From positions 496,001 to 560,000 of the forward strand of contig JAECYW010000001.1 in assembly GCA_023014335.1 (NCBI GenBank): 64,000 nt of DNA. Reading direction: 5' to 3'. Below, piece by piece: positions 33,801 to 43,508 of the stretch. Within the stretch, counting starts at the first letter, position 1. Each line of letters begins with the position of its first letter. Position numbers and translations under genes: made by a program. This stretch comes from Galerina marginata. Its lineage: Eukaryota; Basidiomycota; Agaricomycetes; Agaricales; Galerinaceae. The notes beneath the pieces are model-generated. The model was given only the letters and a program-made list of their open reading frames with translations, did no database searches and was not told the origin of the DNA.

Positions 33801-36563
33801 TCTCAGAATCTTCCAGGCACAGCCCTTGGGTATTACTAGATGTAATTTTGGCATTGGTTAGGTGTTGGTGAGGGTATGATAGATCATAAAGTTTGACCAC
33901 AGCATGTGTAAAGACTGGACTCAAGAGTATCATCCAGACTAAGAAGAGCGAAACTTAAGGATTGAATGCTAGACTAAAATGTGAAACCCAAGAATAAAAG
34001 TTGAGCTTGTCGCCTTAAGGCACATAAGCTATTTATATAAAATAATAGCTGACTAATCATTTTTATCTAATCTTATCTGCTGCTATTGGTTGTCAAAAAA
34101 GAAATGATAATTGACAAAAAAATAAATGATCCAGATTTAAAGAAGAGACAAGAACTTAACAGAACATAGATCAAGTTATACATGAATGTTAAAACAGTAG
34201 TTACTTGTAATTGTCACAGCATGGAAGAGCATTTGCACTCTGCTTGCTGCTCTAGAGGGATTTTTTGGATTTTTAAGTGACACAATCAGTGATGAATTTT
34301 GGCTTAAACCACAAAGATTGAGAGCTATTTTTAGAACTGATCAGATTTGGTTAATTTTTCAGTATAAAAAGCAAATCGTTATATGATCTATATTGGAAAT
34401 TAGTCTAAATATAGAATACAATGTTTAAAAGACACTTGCTTTTTTTGGATATTTTTCTGTCTGCCATTATTAGACCTGATCTATATCTAATTAGATTTGA
34501 ATATCTTTATATATTTTCTAAAAATAGACTAAGAGTATAATTGATTTGAAAAGTAGGTGTGATCTAAATATAGCTAATATGTTTGATGGGTAATCTATAA
34601 ATAGAGATAGTTCCTATATTAATAGATGACTATTTATGAATTTAAATGACTTATCTATAAATAGAAACAATACAGTTGTCATTGGTGTCTAAAAATAATT
34701 TATAAATAGATTATTATACTGAAGGTTTCAGAATTAATCTATTAATAGAAAATGCTTAAATTAGATCTTCAAATATTACCAGAAAAGGAAGTTTCAAAAT
34801 TTCAATCTAAAAATAGAATTGGGTTCCAAAACCAATTTTGGAGATGGTCGTAAAGTACACTCACTTTCTAAAAAAGGAAGTTCAGGGTCAAAATTTAAAA
34901 ATAGAACTTGCTCTAAATATAGATATATCAGAGATTAGGTCTAAAATAGAAAAGCAAAATGTATTTAGAATTTGCCATAGTATATAAATAGTTCATACCT
35001 TTCAGTTCAATCTATAAATAGAACTAGTGCCAAAAATGGCATTTTGAGGTCAGGGTCTATAAATAGAAAATGTGGAGCTATTTTTTCTGATCTAGAATCT
35101 TTTAGTGTCATGTGACTTGGTGCCCTCCTTGCGAAGAAAAACACAAAATACACTTTTGAACGCTTCTCTTTCAAAATGTAATTTGACTATAACTTGCTCA
35201 GTTTTTATCCAATTGCCATGATTTAAATATCAGAAAATTCAGAAAAGTCAGAGCTACAAGATAACGTTAAATTCAATAGATATTATATTTTAAATTACTA
35301 AGTCTTTCACTCTTTTAACATTTTTAACATTTTGAGATCTTATAAAACATCCATTTTTTTGACCTTTGCATAAGACAATATATATTAAGCATTATTTTTG
35401 CACTTTGTAACTGGTCAAATGTTCAATATTCTACAATCATGCACCGGCTAATGTTACACTGAAACTTAACAATTAAAATCAAAATTTTTAGCCTCACTTT
35501 TGCTCCTAAAACCTATATCACAATTTTTTATAATTTGATTACTTTGTTCAGTCAAAATTTCAGATGATTTTGTTCACTTCTTGCAAAGTTATTCCCCAAA
35601 CACTGGTGTAACACTGAGTGGTGAGCCATTTTTAGGGATTTTGGGCTTGTCATTTCTCAGTCAAATATTATCCAATCCCTCTGAAATTTACCCAGTCAAG
35701 GGGCATGCATAAGGCTCACAGGAAAATTTTATTTTGTCAAAAAATAGGCATTTTTGACTGAGTTATGAAAGTGTAATAACACTCAGTGGTGGTGTAACAT
35801 TAGCCAGTGGATGACTGTATTTAATTTGGAAATTTTTATCATTTAAATTATTCTTTTCTATCCATAGTACTTTGAACATACTTTGCTATATTAGCACTAT
35901 CAATCATACTGTTATTCAGACTATTTGCGGAAGACTTGCAGCTAGACTATAGTAAATTTATTGAATGACTTGTGAAAGACCTGCAGTATTAGGATGGTAT
36001 ATATATAAGCTTATATAAATGCTATATGTATTTATTCAATTCAAAAATCAATGATTTTGATTTTATTCAGTAGTTTTGGTCTTAATATCACTCTATATGA
36101 TGTCTTATGATTTTTATACAGATCCTCACCATATATTTTGGCTAACCCACAAATACCGAATTTATTTTGTGGGTAGAAGAATTCATACCTCTGGATTGCT
36201 TCAATTTTTGGAGGATACATAGTACTCAGGGTTGCATTACAAGATCTCTTTACAGATTCTATCTATCTACCCTGGTTGAGCTGCTAGCTACAATTTAATA
36301 TTTCTATAAAAAGACCCCTGGCACCTATTAAAAAAAACAAATCTATAACTATTTCTATTTATTGTTAAAACTTTTCTACAATTTTAAAATGTTTCTCATG
36401 TTTTTATAACAAAAACATTTTTATTTTTGAAATTTTTAACAATTTTTATAAATTGTAGCTGCCGTTTTTTATTTTTTATTTTTGTTGTAGACACCCCCAT
36501 GGGTAGGTTATATACGCCATATTAAAGTTCCCGCCGGGTACCTAAGTAGGGGCCACTGAAGTG
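30894..36563. mobile_element. Long-hairpin DNA transposon A (5,670 bp), no transposase seen
   Basis: Ends are inverted (CACTTCAGTGGCCCCTACTT… and its complement) and flanked by the 8-bp direct repeat GGCCAAGT (30886-30893, 36564-36571). The inverted arms are very long: 30894-31385 pairs with about 36075-36563, and about 31870-32790 with about 34540-35440. The arms are full of TCTATTTATAGA-like motifs. The centre (about 32800-34540) has only short frames without recognised domains. The 8-bp duplication fits hAT, P or KDZ-type transposases, but the superfamily is not decided. A sister element lies at 44127-49628. Confidence 0.85.
35442..35809. mobile_element. Small inverted-repeat element nested in hairpin arm
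   Basis: Inverted ends CACCGGCTAATGTTACAC and GTGTAACATTAGCCAGTG (17 of 18 match) bound about 368 bp that is absent from the opposite arm of the hairpin element. Its target duplication is not clear. No coding sequence. Confidence 0.6.
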
Positions 36564-38305
36564 GGCCAAGTATATCTATGATGTGCGTCTTTATTTATTT
36601 TATTTAATTCTTAAACCGGTTTAAACTTTTCATAGCTTAACGGATTGAAAGAAGACCAAATGATCCATTGGCTATATTCTGATCTTATGCGTGAACTCAA
36701 ACAACAGATCAAGAGTGGAGCTATTGATTATTATAACAATCCTGCTCTAGAAACCATATTGCGTAGGAGTGATATCTTTCGGGATATTAAGAAAGAACTA
36801 GGCAATAAAATACTTCAAGGACATCCGGTAGGTTTAATTTTCAAAATTTTAATATGATACTGATATTATTCCAGACTGCCAAAGCTACTTGTCTAAAATG
36901 TAAAGATTTGGATGTCGACAAAAAGTGCCGAAGAAATATATATGTCTCTACAGATAACAAGTTGGACCTTTCTCTGGCTGGCATTGGGGTTTCTTTTGCA
37001 GATAAAAAGGATCAGATTGAAGCCATTCCAGTCTGCTTTATTACTTTAATTGTCTTGAAATCTTACTGATTATTCTGGTAGGGCAATAACCTTAAAAGTG
37101 GCCAGAAACCCACTATTCTGCATCCTTCTGATAGCAGGTTACAACTGGAAGAGATTATGTATGATGAAGAAGTCATTCAAAGATGCGGCTCTCAAGTTTT
37201 CAGGTTTTATGACCAGAAAAATCCTACAAAAATGGTATAACGTCTTTTTTAATCAAATAATTATCTATCTTATTGGATTACAGCTGGATTTTTGGGTCTA
37301 TAACCCTTTTCCAGATGAGATCTTCAAGATTCTTTTATCTAATCATGAAGGTCTTCGAGAGCTCAATCTTAAAAGCCTCAAGCGTGGATCTCAGTTTGAA
37401 TTCTATTCTCAAGGAACTATGGTTCCAAGAGGTTCTCGAATTCCTATGGGAGGGCTTCCTGGAGATGCATATGTTATGTATCCAGGAATGGAGGCTTTGG
37501 ATTGTGAAGGAATTAATATACTATTCAATGATGCCGAGGTTTTGCTCTTATTTTAATTTGAAGTGTTTGGCTCTGATCATATATCCTTTCTTTTAGACCT
37601 CTATGATTCTTTCGGAAGCTGCTAGAATATTTTCTTTTGATCATTTCAAAGCTCTTGATAAGGCAAGCAATGAAGGGGACAGACTAGGCACTTCAGGGGC
37701 CACCACATATCACTGCAACAACTATACTGCACCCCTTCATAAGGACAACGACACTGTTCCTGGAATTTGTTCTCAATATCAGCTTCAAGCTCGAAAGGAC
37801 CTTAAGGAGTACTCTTTTATTTACGGTGACTATCGGAAATATGTGGTGGCTAGGACAAACTCTTTATGGTATTGATTTTTAAGCTGATTAGACCCTCTGA
37901 CTAATATTTGTTTTTTTAGGTCATTCAGTGGATCCACTATGCATGGAACTATGCTACCTTCTACACTGCCTTTAAGGCCAGAAGATATTACGATTAAAAG
38001 ACGTCAAGATAGTGGTCAACAGAAGCTTAGACAAAGAGATCAAGGTGGTGATGGTGGAGGTGATAGGCCACCCAGAGTCTCCAACGGCGACCATAGAACG
38101 GAAACCAAGAAAAACAATATAGCTGCTCGAAAGTATCAGAAAGTTCGGGTCTGTCATCAAGAAATCTATAACTACTGGAATGAGTAGAATTACCTGATTG
38201 AATACTGCGATTAAACTGTTAGGTATTTGCTTACAATATAAAAAATGTTATTCAATTTATAGTTGCAAGCAAAATGAACATATAGCTTGGACAGTACTTT
38301 TAAAG

Positions 38306-38347
38306 CTAACCCTAAGAGGACCGACGCGTCGGTCCTCTTAGGGTTAG
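38306..38347. repeat. Perfect 42-bp micro-palindrome
   Basis: Half-arm CTAACCCTAAGAGGACCGAC, then G-C centre to its exact complement, followed by GTTGCACAGCCAC. Outer GTGGCTGTG arm is missing on the left of this copy. Confidence 0.9.
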
Positions 38348-38395
38348 GTTGCACAGCCACCAAAAAATATAAAGTTACTTTTTACCGCTTGATGA

Positions 38396-38459
38396 GTGGC
38401 TGTGCTAACCCTAAGAGGACCGACGCGTCGGTCCTCTTAGGGTTAGGTTGCACAGCCAC
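38396..38459. repeat. Micro-palindrome with outer GTGGCTGTG/CACAGCCAC arms
   Basis: Core palindrome 38405-38446 identical to the one at 38306. Outer arms GTGGCTGTG (38396-38404) and CACAGCCAC (to 38459) extend the fold, so the whole unit is about 64 bp. Confidence 0.9.
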
Positions 38460-39525
38460 TCAAAAATTATAAAGTCTTAGAAACACGTCTGTTACTATAA
38501 AAAACATAAAAAGCTATAGACATGTGGCTGTATAAGAATACAATTCATTAATCTTCTCTGTCTTCTTTCTCTTATAATAGGCAAGCCATTCATCTGTGAG
38601 ATAACTAAGTTACAAAAACCCAGACTATATATTTATTCTACCCTATCTCCTTCCTCCTATAATAGGAGAGGGATTCATCTGTGGGGGAGACCCCCTTCCA
38701 AAGGTTTCTATGAAAACAATCAGACAAGTGATATAATAGATGATAGTGGATTACGAGTTCTTACGTAGTAAAAGAACTCGTTTTCCACACTTGATAGCAG
38801 AAGCAAATGATTCCTAACGCGAACGATGGAAATTCTCCCACTGCCTCATTTTTTGTGACTGACCCTGAATTAAAAGTCTACAAATTTTGTAATAGTGGGA
38901 ATTTTTTTTGACAGTGAGAATGGTTGTATGATGCGCGTTGCTATGGGCTATTTTTAGCTTTTGTGTTTAAAACCTAAGTTAGGGTTAGATTTTTTGTGTA
39001 GCACTACTGAGCACTATGGCTAGTGTTCTTTTGCAAAACAAATACAAGTTCTAAACTAACTACTATAGACTGCTTAGAATACTCTAGTCTACAAAAAACA
39101 CTAGAGAGGCACACCAGAAACCCTATTCTAGCCTATAAACAATCAACTAATATGTTATACCAGGAAAAGAAGATATTTACCTATAAAAGTACTTCAAACT
39201 TAAGTTTCTCTACTAAATTCTGCCTATAACTACATAGAAGACACAACAAAGTCAACAAACCATGTAAAAGGCCACAAAAAGCGCTAGCAAAGCACTGGTA
39301 TAGCCTAGAACTAAGGTAAAAGAAACCTAGAGAAAGAGGAACAATAGTTAGTAGGATACCTTGACCAGCATACCATGGTAGTCCTCTCAAGAGAGGTACA
39401 CTATCATCCTATCCGGGACAACTGGCATACTGGTAAAGAAGAAAGAAAGAAGCGATGAGCTGGCAGTTTATGACAGTGTGAAATGTGTCATGTGATTTTG
39501 TTTTTTTTAGGGTTAAGGTTTCAAT

Positions 39526-39567
39526 GTGGCTGTGAGAGCTCCGTCGCGACGGAGGCCTCATAGCCAC
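39526..39567. repeat. Micro-palindrome, CCGTCGCGACGG core
   Basis: GTGGCTGTGAGAGCTCCGTC, then GCGACGGAGGCCTCATAGCCAC. Same GTGGCTG outer arms as the other micro-palindromes but a different core. Two arm mismatches. Confidence 0.8.
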
Positions 39568-40194
39568 CAAATAACACCTAAGGTTAGGTTTATTTTGTAT
39601 TTTAGCCATATCTCACTGTTTTTCAATCAAATCCAATGATTCTAATACCAATAAAAGGGGAAAAATCAGATGGTTTCATATCAACAGACAGAAAGTTGAA
39701 AAAAAATCCATCAAATTAGATAATATGTTAGAAAATGCGTATAATTGTAGTGCTCTGCTTCATGTTCTTCTACTTTCCCCTCGCTTAGTTAAAAAACATT
39801 GCTCTAGTAATATTAGGAGTAAGATTTGGTGCATCTGAGTTTGAAATCATTTCCCACATGTCTTAAACATGATAAAAGTGGCTCAGATTGCAGAAATCAC
39901 ATGAAAAAAAAGTCAAATCACTCAAAAAATGCACTTTTAATGTTATTGAACCCAGAGATCAATATTTATAGGTGTATGGCCATCCACCAAAGTCTTTAAC
40001 TTTCTTAAATTACCAAATTTCTTTAATTTAAACAATTAAAATATCAAAATCTCCAAATTTTGCAATTTTGCAGTCATGTGACTTCTGCGCACAGACCACC
40101 ATTCTATAGCCCTAAATTTTTTGCTTTTTATACATTTTATTTTAAAGAAATCCATGAAAAACTCAGCTCAATAAAGTGAATAACATAAGTTGTA

Positions 40195-40545
40195 ATAATT
40201 TGGTGTGGCTGTGCAGAATGCTTTGTGGCTGTGCATAATGCCATTTGAAAGGCCTGAATTTTACAAATTTTTTGACATTATTTTTGTGAGAATTGACCCA
40301 GTAATGACTGAGATACACTGAAAACGATATTTTGGTGTGGCTGTGAGACCTCCGTCGCAACGGAGGTCTCACAGCCACATTGGAACCCTAACCCTAAAAA
40401 GCAAAATCACCAATCTACATTTAAAACATCAATTACTGGGTCAATTCTCACAAAAATAATGTCAAAAAATTTGTAAAATTCAGGCCTTTCAAATGGCATT
40501 ATGCACAGCCACAAAGCATTCTGCACAGCCACACCAAATTATCAC
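40195..40545. repeat. Inverted repeat of about 150-bp arms
   Basis: The block from AATTTGGTGTGGCTGTGCAG through AATGACTGAGATACACTG (40197 on) is repeated in inverse from about 40425 to 40545. Between the arms is the micro-palindrome 40337-40378 and a telomere-like AACCCTAACCCTAA. Lies within the 38752-41388 Helentron. Confidence 0.75.
40337..40378. repeat. Perfect micro-palindrome, CCGTCGCAACGG core
   Basis: GTGGCTGTGAGACCTCCGTC and its complement around GCAAC; ends CACAGCCAC. Nearly perfect over 42 bp. Confidence 0.85.
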
Positions 40546-41388
40546 TTTCAATGTATTTTATTCATTACTCAGTCAATTCTTGCAAAAATGATATCAGAAA
40601 ATTTGTAAAATTCAAGCCTTATAAATGTAGTACTTTTCTGATTACAAATATATTAATATTATGTGACCAGGTAATTTTTTTTATTGAGAAATAGCTTTTG
40701 GATACAAGTCTCCAAATCAGTAATCACATTGTAATATGCTCAAATCTGATTCAAATTGCACAAATTTAATATTAAAAAGACCAGAAAATTCAGGGCAATT
40801 AAATAGCTGGATAACTATTTGCAAATATTTGGCTTTGTTTGTTTTATTCAAGAAATAAGTATTTTGCATCTATGAGAGAAAAGTTCTGGAACACAAAAAA
40901 AAATGTATAAAATATGAGATATTTTTTGGAGTCCAAATATATTATACGATGTAATCTGGCAACTTCTTGTTCAAAAAATGATAAAGATAGGAGTATAGAT
41001 ATATTATACCATCACAGCTTTCTGAATTCTGGTCAAAATATTGTGAATTTTGTATCATAAAATTTGGAAAATTCTTGATGATCCACTGCTTATATTTATA
41101 CTGACAAATATTTACAAATATTTGCAACATTCCTAAAATACTTTTATTTAATATTCAAATTATTTATTTTATTGTACATGTAAATGCTGAGCTATGATTA
41201 CAATTTCTTTGGGTCTTTAAATATTTCTTGATGTTCTTAATAATGGGGTAGTTGATACCAAAGTACTTCACCAACCTACTGTATGATAAATTAGTCTGGC
41301 TCATTTATTATATAAACTTATTGAAAAAAGAAGAAAAAGAAATAAAGAACTCGTATTTGCCATGCGCAGCAATGGCTGCTTCACAAGT

Positions 41389-41742
41389 TTACTTACTTTG
41401 GACTTTTAACCTATGAAAACCAGGCGTGGAAAATGTTGTTCACCCTGTTTCCAAGGTTTTCTGATAAAGGAATCAGACAAGTAACAAATAACCGCCAATT
41501 TACTTACAAAGTTGCATCCTCAGCCTTTAAACTCTGGAAACCAGGTGCATGGAAGGTCATTAAGACCATTCTGTGTGATAGAGAAAGGAAGTAGGCAAAG
41601 AAATATAGAATATAGGTTGATATAAGCAGATGTGGAGAGTCTTGCAGAAATCGCTACTGATCCACACCCAGGTCAGTCGCTTATAAAGATGTTGAAAGAC
41701 AAAAATAGTACAATAAATCAGTACTTTCTATTCCCCCACCTA
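41389..41742. other. Intergenic stretch, two similar segments, no gene
   Basis: Contains two diverged copies of a segment reading TTTACTTACTTTGGACTTTTAACC…GGAAACCAGG (41388-41470 and about 41500-41590). No conserved frame. Confidence 0.5.
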
Positions 41743-42860
41743 TTCCGAGAGGAATGGCCAAATTCCACTGGAATCCTGTGGAATGGCTGTGGAATCCACT
41801 GGAATGAGTGTAGATTCCTGTGGAATGCCAAAGCCAACTTCAGTGGAATTCCATTTTGCTATTCCACTGAGTGGAATCCAGTGGAATCCAGTGGTGGAAT
41901 CCAGTGGAATCCAGTGGTGGAATCCAGTGGTGGAATGACTTAAGACATCTGACTTGTACTTGAACAAGTCCAGGAATAAAATAACATGCATAAGCATGAA
42001 TTGAACCCAAGACCTGTTCATAGCAATAGCCACAAACACTTTAACCACTTCACCATTGGTTCTTTGAAAAATCCAAAACTAATTACTATATATACCCTAT
42101 GGCCTATTAAATATATATATTTTACATGATCTGTAGGTGGGAAATTCAGGGTCAATAGGGTATCATCGGATTCAGAATTTTCAGGAGATTCCAAATATAA
42201 ATATGCCATAATTTTTGTAGGGTTCTATTGCTATATTTAGGCAGGTTTACATACCGTGGAAACTTTTTGCCAAAAATAGTAACCATGCAGCCTGATCTAA
42301 AAATCATATATCCGTTGAAATCATGTGACTAGCTGCTTCCGATGACGAGAAAAACCCAAAAAAGACGAAAAAACACAAGTCTTTGAATTTTTTTTTTCCA
42401 AATATAGATTGCCTGTTTAGAAAGATATCCAAATAACAGTTTTTGATGTGTTACAATGTTTGGTTTTGTTTATAAAGTGTATAAATAGCCTATATCCTTG
42501 TTTTATTTGTATTTCTTTTTTCTAAAAAACAACAAGAGGAATGGCTGTATATTAGGTAATACTTAAGTAAATTGAATATTTTTATTGTGAGAATTTTTTT
42601 AAGACTCAGACCTATCAGTATTGTACACAAATAGTTCCAAATATATTAGATAAGCACTGAAAATTAAATATTTACGTGTTATTTGGCTGGTGGATTCCAC
42701 TCCTCTCCATTCCAGTGGCCTGTTCCTCTTCAAAAGAGGAATTTGGTCTCATTCCACAGGAATAGGGTGCCACAGGAATGACAATTTGGCAGGGCTCTCT
42801 GCCATAGTAGCATTCCTCAGCATTCCACAGGAATGAGTGGATTCCACTGGATTCCACCAG
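41743..42860. mobile_element. Possible small element with GGAATCCA-rich subterminal repeats
   Basis: Both ends are made of short repeats of TGGAATCCAGTGG/ATTCCACTGGAATCC in inverted orientation (41743-41940 and 42688-42860), with C-rich tips TATTCCCCCACC on the left and GCGGGGGGGAGTGATA on the right. The middle (about 41945-42680) has no recognisable protein. Many transposons carry such subterminal motif clusters as transposase-binding sites; the boundaries and target duplication are not certain. Confidence 0.45.
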
Positions 42861-42891
42861 GAACGCGGGGGGGAGTGATAAGTGCTCCAAT

Positions 42892-43447
42892 AAATGATGG
42901 ATAGTGCTGTGCTGCGCAGCCATTAAAGCCATGTACATAGCATTGCGCAGTCATTAAAGCCATGTACAAAGCATTGCGCAGTCATTAAACCTACGCATAT
43001 AGCACTGCGCAGTCATCAAAGCTATGTACATAGCATTGCGCAGTCATTAAAGCCATATACATAGCATTGCACAGTCATTAAAGCTATCTAAGTATCATCA
43101 CACTGTCTTAAAGCTATGCATGTAGTGCCGCACAGCCTATAAAGCCATGAAAGTAGTATTGCACAGCTATTAAAACTATGAGATTAGTATGGCGCAGCCT
43201 TTAAAGCTATGAAAGTAATATCGCGCAGCCTTTAAAGCTATGAAATTAGTATCGCGCAGCCTTTAAAGCTATGAAATTAGTATCGCGCAGCCTTTAAAGC
43301 TATGAAATTAGTATCGCGCAGCCTTTAAAGCTATGAGATTAGTATCGCGCAGCCTTTAAAGCTATGAAATTAGTATGGCGCAGCCCTAAACCTATGCGCA
43401 GCCTTTAAAGCTATGAAATTAGTATCGCGCAGCCCTAAACCTATGAG
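42892..43447. repeat. Minisatellite upstream of the SET-domain gene
   Basis: Two related tandem arrays. First about six 36-37 bp units (…GCATTGCGCAGTCATTAAAGCCATGTACATA…), then about eight 31-bp units (TTTAAAGCTATGAAATTAG + TATCGCGCAGCC), the last few nearly identical. All carry GCGCAG and TTTAAAGCTATG/ATTAAAGCCATG. The array ends about 60 bp upstream of the ATG of the SET gene. Confidence 0.9.
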
Positions 43448-43451
43448 AGTA

Positions 43452-43465
43452 TGTCTATATAAGAT
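43452..43465 (+). promoter_or_regulatory. Putative TATA box of the SET-domain gene
   Basis: TCTATATAAG sits between the minisatellite and the ATG at 43509, about 50 bp upstream of it. A CTCACTCC pyrimidine-rich start-like region follows. Position only; no experimental evidence. Confidence 0.4.
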
Positions 43466-43508
43466 TCCAGAATACTACAATGAGCTTTAATTTCTTTCAC
43501 TCACTCCA

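Larger units (their letters stand above)
29398..38187 (+). pseudogene. TET/JBP-like dioxygenase gene, multi-exon, split by a hairpin element
   Basis: Plus-strand gene from ATG 29398 to TAG 38185-38187 with about ten GT-AG introns of 45-80 bp. Exons include 29398-29552, about 29645-29788, 29841-30237, 30292-30413, 30462-30652, 30701-30893 and, after the inserted element, 36572 onward. N-terminal half: no recognised domain, with an acidic stretch (SGEEENEDSDYEDIE) and KRQKQPQK. The C-terminal half has NNYTAPLHKDNDTVPG (HxD), YGDYRKYVVARTNSLW and GSTMHGTMLPS (distal His), matching the double-stranded beta-helix iron motifs of the fungal TET/JBP family, which oxidises 5-methylcytosine in characterised members. 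The reading …SETKAK-YIYD… is restored when 30894-36563 and one TSD copy are removed. The junction of exons 1 and 2 is unclear. Family call is from motifs only. Confidence 0.55.
38188..38751 (+). other. Intergenic stretch with two micro-palindromes
   Basis: Downstream of the TET/JBP-like gene. Holds the palindromes at 38306-38347 and 38405-38446 and two similar TCTTCTTTCTC/TATAATAGG segments (about 38557-38590 and 38645-38670). No gene is seen. Confidence 0.6.
38752..41388 (+). mobile_element. Non-autonomous Helentron (2,637 bp) of the giant element's subfamily
   Basis: 5' end TACGAGTTCTTACGTAG at 38752 with hairpin partner AAAGAACTCGT; 3' end with subterminal AAAGAACTCGT, the GCCATGCGCAGCAATGGC hairpin and …TTCACAAGT at 41388; flanks …GTGGAT / TTACTTAC. 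The first ~230 bp match the 5' end of the giant element (58631 leftward) including TCCTAACGCGA, AATTCTCCCACTGC and CCCTGAATTAAAAGTCTACAAA. It is AT-rich, non-coding, and contains two micro-palindromes and a large inverted repeat. It could be moved by the giant element's RepHel when that is intact. Confidence 0.85.

Noticed and set aside
38306..40395. Telomeric repeat or telomere seed (TTAGGGTTAG, AACCCTAACCCTAA)
   Set aside because: Only one or two units occur at each place, inside palindromes; no tandem array.
42892..43447. CRISPR-like regular repeat array
   Set aside because: Repeats are contiguous with no unique spacers and lie in a eukaryotic, intron-rich region; this is a minisatellite.
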